A stretch of 64,000 bases of DNA from NCBI GenBank assembly GCA_021234155.1, contig JAJEKV010000017.1, positions 1,791,467 to 1,855,466 of the forward strand, written 5' to 3'. Positions 58,951 through 64,000 of the stretch are shown piece after piece (position 1 is the stretch's first letter; every line of letters starts with the position of its first letter). Source of the DNA: Isoetes taiwanensis (Eukaryota > Streptophyta > Lycopodiopsida > Isoetales > Isoetaceae). The position numbers and the translations under genes were made by a program. The notes beneath the pieces were generated by a model. The model did not search any database and was not told where the DNA came from. It saw only the letters and a list, made by a program, of their open reading frames with translations.

Positions 58951-60639
58951 CTTGCGCTTCTCCTCGTTTCCGGCCAGGCGGGACCCCCTCTCAGCAAGAA
59001 CTTTTTCCATATATGCCCAGAAACTTATTACTTATGCTGGCTTAACAGACGCCCGGCCAAGAAAAGTATGGCGTATCAACTTTTTCCCAACCATTACTTA
59101 GCCTTATTCCTTTTAGCCATGACGCTTTCAAAGCAATCATCGAGGATCTCGGGTTGGCTGCCTTCCGGCAGGGATTTTCGTGCGGTGGTGGTGGATGGTT
59201 GCGTGAGGATCTCTAGGTAATGGAGGTATCGGCACATCGAAGGAAGCCATAGATAGGGCACCGCCTAATTTGTACCGTAACTTCGTGGGATGTGGTGGTT
59301 GTGGCAAAGGCTATCTCGGGTAGCGATGAAATCGCGCCTAGGCCCGCGGACACTGCTCTTCGTAGATATTGTAACTGGCAGCCATCGCCATACCACAGTT
59401 CAAGAGCCGGACTGCTCATACCAACTTGATACAACTAAAGAAATCTCTGCTGAAATAAGTTACAAACACTTAAGGTTACAAGCCAACCTAAGCAATTAAG
59501 AACACCTCCACCCTTTAGAAAGAGATAACCACCCAACCTGTGCCTCGCCGCGCTAGCATAAAATCGCTATCATGCAAGCAACACTACAAATGGGAACCCC
59601 AGCGAATGAAGACAACCCCTATGATTACTATTGCAAGTGGATTGTTTTCAACACTCAACCGATTTCTCTCGTGATCGTGATAGAAGAAACCATGGGATTT
59701 ATAAGGGCAGTTTTAATTTAATTTTAAAAGCTCTTTTCCGAAGCTCATCTATCCATCTAAAAGGTAAATCAATCTAATAACAGGATTCAACCCGAAATAT
59801 CCCGACCGGGCCTTTGCATGACCAACCGCCTTCCTCAAGCAACCTAAGCTCTATTATAAGTTCATATTTCACAGAACGTCCGCTGACTCCATTATCACCT
59901 ACCGCTAACGTTAGAATTAATTAGAAACCTTTTAGAACAAATCTAATTTATTTCAATAAATCCTAGCCCTTCTAGGACCCAAATGTAATATTATGAAAGC
60001 CATTGTACCCTTAACCATAAGTTGCTAGTACTAACCATTCCTATTGCTCAGGCTCGAGCCACTCCCAAAGTTTGCCAAGTGTCAGAATATGGTTTGCCTA
60101 CAATTGTTATTTGTAACTTTATCATGTCGTGACAATTTTTTACTCACATCGCTTTCATAATTTTGTAAACGAAATTTTGTTGTTACGATGGGTGTTTCCA
60201 CTTCGGGGTTTGTACTTGTATTGTATTTTGTCAAGATCAATCCTCACCCGACATCCTCAATCCCGCTCAACCCATCAAAACCATTGTTTTTAAGCTTGTT
60301 TGAATATCTTCACTTAAGGGCTATGCTCTCTCGCGACTAGGTTTGGGGCACTATTTTCAAGTGTTTCTGTCCCATGTTGCTATATGCAACTATATACCAT
60401 TTTAACCGTAAGTGAGTGAGCTCTCAGTATAGGCAGCCCGCCTCGCAAAAAAGTGTAAGTAAAGTAATGGGGGAGGGCGCAGCGAATTATTCTAGATCAA
60501 TGGCCTTCCAATCCTTGGACCTGCTAAGTGTCTAGATAATTTTAGAAGCATAAATTCTACTCACTCAGCATTGAAGCATGCATTCTGTCTCTTTATTATT
60601 GGTAGCCTTTTAATATTTGGTTATTGTGTTTGGTGATAA
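58951..60639. other. Unassigned stretch
   Basis: Short open frames (58939-59220, 59213-59434) without motifs. It may include the 5' untranslated region or LTR of the decayed Gypsy element, but no PBS or LTR end was recognised. Confidence 0.35.
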
Positions 60640-60745
60640 ATCTAGTCCCTGTGTTTTGATGGGTTGTTTTGCCTCTTGCATGTGCTATCCCATAACCCGC
60701 TAGTTCCCGTGGACGAAAAATTCATCTTATCTTATCTTATTCTAA
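60640..60745 (+). mobile_element. LINE 3' end fragment with (TTATC)n tail
   Basis: tatcccataacccgctagtt then cccgtggacgaaaaa, followed by about four ttatc units (60725-60741), matches the shared LINE 3' terminus. Only about 100 bp remain. Confidence 0.7.
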
Positions 60746-61409
60746 CTAACAATTTATTTTAGACCATTGTTTAAGGGGATTTGTCATGAAATTTGGATTA
60801 GGTGCCAATTTTTCCTTATTCCATTTGTCTCTCGAACACAACACACTTTTACAGGCGGGGATTTTTGTATTCTTAGGGAACCTCGGCTAAAAGAGAGATA
60901 AGGTAATTTCTATTGTTTGTTTATTTTATTTGGGACATGGTGGCTTTGGAACCTCTTTTGCTAAAGTAGTTGTGATGCATTTGGCCGGGCCGCTACTATA
61001 ATGCTATGGGTTCATTATGTCATTTGGGTGATTTGTCCTTACTGCTCCTCCAGAGGACGTATTTTTATGCCATAATATGTAGTCGTATGTTGCAACTTTG
61101 AGCTATTGTTTTTGTTGAACATAACCTATCACAGCTTTTATTTAATTCTATGGCTATCTCCCCATTTAACGCGTATATCTCCGCGCCGGGTATGTTGCTT
61201 TTCTTCTAACCATTCGCGGTGTTTTAGGGGTCCTTTTGTGGTGCTTGGTGATTCCGCCGCTTGGGTCCTCGTTTCATTTCTCGCTTCTCACCAACAGCCT
61301 CTAGTTCCCGCAGACTTCTCCATGTCACACATCCAGGTTTCGCTGCCTTCTGGTTCTCGCTGATTTATGCCTCTCGCGACAACCTCGTTCCAGTAAACAC
61401 ATTCGCTGC
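60746..61409. other. Unassigned stretch
   Basis: T-rich on the plus strand with 85-92-codon overlapping open frames (61106-61363, 61261-61539). No motif recognised. Confidence 0.35.
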
Positions 61410-61500
61410 TCTGGCTTACCATTTCTTCATTAGGTTTTCCTCGAAAACCCGAAGCGTTGTGGTTTTTAATCCCGATGAGAAGTTGTCGCCATTATCCCTT
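61410..61500 (+). mobile_element. Possible LINE 3' untranslated fragment
   Basis: ggttttcctcgaaaaccc followed by ggtttttaatcccg resembles the hairpin-bearing 3' untranslated region of the LINEs at 25.5 and 48.7 kb. The terminal hairpin and tail are absent. Confidence 0.45.
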
Positions 61501-63157
61501 CTATATTGCCTATGCGCATTTTCTCTCGCTTGGGGGTAGTCCGATATTGTTCCTATGGTCGGCTATCCTCTCTATTCTTCAAAACCATTGTATACCGGCC
61601 ATTGCGGATGAATGATGCTTCCATTCATTCGCCATGAAATCTTTCTTATGCAGTCCCTTCGACATCCTACCCGGGACCGAAGCCATCTGACGCTTATTCT
61701 GGGAAGGGACGCTGCTCTATATAGGCCATTTTCATTTTGGCTCTAAGTATTCGCTGCCTTTCCTCACGCTGTTTCTTCTTCTCCTCTCTCGTGGGTTTAT
61801 TCATACCTCGCTTGTCCCTTTGCTTTCTTTGCCTATCCTCCCCTCGCTTATCCTCGAGCTAAGGCCATTTCCAAAATTCGCGTTACATCCGACCGCCTTC
61901 CTTCATCCCTCCTCGCTTCCTATCCAAAAATCCGCTTTCTTTCCTCGGGACTATTTTGCTTCGATGGCATGCCATTTCATGTGCACCAACTACTATCTTG
62001 TATGTTCGATGTTCTGTTTGTTTCTTTCATACCGTTTTTGAAGATCCTCTTATGATTTGGTCGGTGTTTTTGTGGTTTAGTTTCCTTGGGGCTCTCGCCA
62101 TGTATGATGTGGAGGTTTATTAAAGTGCGATTTTCGTTGCTATTGATACATGCAAATGGCTATGGAAAGACAAATCTTGGTGACTGGTGGAATCACCCTT
62201 CCATGGAAGATGGCGATTATACAATTGGCTTAAAAAGACAAGGGTTTTCTACGCCGCCTGATTCGGCTGGTAGTAATCATTCGAAAGCATGCTCTCTAAT
62301 TTCGCTTTCCTTCTTTTTTTTCTTATCCTTCTCGTACTTATCAAGATCTCGTATAGCCGAGGCGTTTCCCGGCCATTTGCCGGGTTTAACGGCTGCCCTG
62401 CGGGTTTCGCATGCCTCTTCTTCATTGTCTCATGATTTTATTACTGAAATCATACAGGCCAAGAACCGGACCGAGTGGATGTGGTCGGCCGGAGCATTCG
62501 GACGGAGTGTTGATGCCGCATCGCTATTGGTCCCGCCTGTAAAGAAGCAGTCAGCTCGTGAGCAAAAACAAAGTCACGCCCCTTTTCCTGAGTATCCTTC
62601 ACCCCCTAAGCCGAATCGGGCCTCGGCCCATTTCAAATTTATTTAGGTTGCCGTGATGCCGCTAATTCCAAATTCCCAAATGCATTCAATTCTATTTTTT
62701 GCCATAGTCCGTGTGATGGCTCACCCTTTCTCTTACAAACATGCGTCCAAATGCTTCTTCCCTCGGGTTTCTCTCACAACTAAGTATGCGTAAATGACAT
62801 TTTTATGTCCCCTATGGATGGATAGTTCTCAAGTGTATGCTAATGCATTTTAGTTGTAGAGATGCCGGTTCAATCCTCGCTATGCCCGTGATATCATTTT
62901 TCTGCTACATCTGAGGTTTGCACTTCATTTTAATGTTACATTCTAGGTTTGCACTTTGTTGTGATACACGCTCACTCATTTCATTCTTCAACTTCCAACT
63001 ACTTCCTAGGGTTATTGTCAACCAATTACATTTTTATCGACTTTTCGGGCTTCATTATATTTTACACCTTTATAGTGTGTTAGTTCCCTTGTAGTTGCTA
63101 CATCGCCACTTCTCTAGCCTCCTTTGCTATCCCAATGTCCGCCAGCTCGCTTCGCTC
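61501..63157. other. Unassigned stretch with one longer open frame
   Basis: A 186-codon plus frame (62086-62646, starting MGLSPCMMWRFIKVRFSLLL) is the longest here. It is partly low complexity (a Phe run) and has no recognised domain. The region is C/T-rich on the plus strand with many ctcgc/ttcgc phrases, which favours open frames by chance. Confidence 0.3.
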
Positions 63158-63964
63158 ACAATTTTTATATTGTTCAAGTCGCTTTCATGTTTTTAGTTAG
63201 TCAGCTTACATAATTATTTTCAACTATTGTTCATGGGGATTGGGTTTTGGTATTTGCATTCTTATTATGGGTTTGGTGATCTTTTTTCTTCTCATTTGTG
63301 CTTACTGGACTTTGACTCTAATGATATGCATGATCATTTGCCTATATTCATTGATCATCTCTATATTTATCCGGGCGCTTGTCTTCTTTTCAACATATTT
63401 TCTCCATCTAAGGCCATTTGTCTTATGCTCCCTATTTTACTTATCATGGCCTTTTCTATAGCCTTTGATTTTTTATAATGGCTCACAATTTTTATATATT
63501 CATTGGATCATCTCATTTATCTGGCGTTTGTTCCTCTTTTTTCAACATATTTTCTCCATCGGTTACTATTTAGCTTATGCTCCCTATTTTACTTTATCAT
63601 GGCTCTTTTCATAGCCTTTCATTTTATAATGGCTCACAATTTTATATATTGTTCGCCGTGTTTTTTATGTTTTAGTTAGTCAGCTTCTACATAATTACTT
63701 TCAACTATTGTTCATGGGGATTGGCTCTTGGTATTTGCATTCTCATTGGTGGGTTTGGCATCTTTTTCTTCTCATTTGTGCTTACATCGCTTTTGACTCT
63801 AATGATATGCATGATCATTTGCCTATATTCATTGGATCATCTCATTTATCCGGGCGCTGTTCCTCTTTTCAACATATTTTCTCCATCGTTACTATTTGTC
63901 TTATGCTCCCTATTTTACTTATCGTGGCCTTTTCATAGCCTTTAATTTTTAAAATGGCTACATA
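63158..63964. repeat. Tandem repeat with ~480-bp period
   Basis: cacaatttttatattgttc, gtttttagttagtcagctta, caactattgttcatggggat, gatatgcatgatcatttgcc, ttcaacatattttctccatc and tatgctccctattttactta occur in the same order at about 63158-63480 and 63630-63964. A partial copy of the second half lies at about 63484-63630. The array probably continues close to the window end. Hydrophobic open frames in it are a by-product. Confidence 0.9.
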
Positions 63965-64000
63965 GGTTATCTTATGCCCCCTTTTACATATATACCCCTG

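Noticed and set aside
62086-62646. 186-codon frame as a host gene
   Set aside because: No domain, no splice signals and partial low complexity in a C/T-rich region. Kept only as an unassigned open frame.
63227-63945. Small hydrophobic membrane proteins in four overlapping frames
   Set aside because: They repeat with the 480-bp tandem unit and are open in two frames at once, which points to composition and not coding.

Overview
The window looks like nuclear DNA of a land plant with a large, repeat-rich genome. It contains a plant-type cysteine-rich transmembrane (CYSTM) gene with GT-AG introns, an LTR retrotransposon primed by initiator-methionine tRNA, plant-style Helitrons, several LINE copies and many short inverted-repeat elements. 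The species and clade cannot be fixed from the sequence alone. The content suits a fern, gymnosperm or other large-genome plant as well as an angiosperm. Only one apparently intact host gene was found, the CYSTM gene at 52.07-52.68 kb (three exons, 97 aa). Almost everything else that can be identified is mobile or decayed.

Layout. 0-6 kb: AT-rich unique sequence with small tandem repeats. 6.0-12.3 kb: one copy of a segmental duplication that begins with a lone CYSTM last exon. It is interrupted by a 4.78-kb Helitron (6537-11318, minus strand) whose exact empty site survives in the second copy at 53.1 kb. 12.6-16.7 kb: four copies of an undescribed CTCTCG-rich inverted-repeat family. 16.7-29.5 kb: a transposon nest. 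Two LINE 3' parts sit in tandem, followed by a minus-strand autonomous-type Helitron (Rep HUH plus Pif1-like helicase). One LINE splits the Helitron between its two catalytic Rep motifs, and a second LINE inserted in the opposite direction.

31.27-43.71 kb: a complete non-autonomous LTR retrotransposon with a 5-bp target duplication (gcttc), PBS and PPT. Its internal region holds a 281-bp MITE. Its 3' LTR has been filled by three Helentron-like (Helitron2-type) elements: one of 0.86 kb, and two head-to-tail of 0.97 and 5.4 kb. These share a strong 3' hairpin, 5'/3' complementary ends that differ in sequence but keep pairing, and arrays of small hairpin modules. The largest is strikingly T-poor on the plus strand and carries a captured host first exon.

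43.7-52 kb: sparse sequence with LINE 3' scraps, small MITEs, G-rich tracts, a Helitron N-terminal scrap and a tRNA-like head. 52-56.5 kb: the CYSTM gene and the second copy of the segmental duplication. 57.2-59 kb: a heavily decayed Ty3/Gypsy gag-pol on the minus strand. 59-64 kb: mostly unassigned sequence, two LINE 3' scraps and a 480-bp-period tandem repeat at the right edge.

The most unusual material is the Helentron trio, the Helitron with its in-window empty site, and the LINE families that share a 3' terminal hairpin but end in different short tandem tails. All calls were made by eye; no alignment or search was run.
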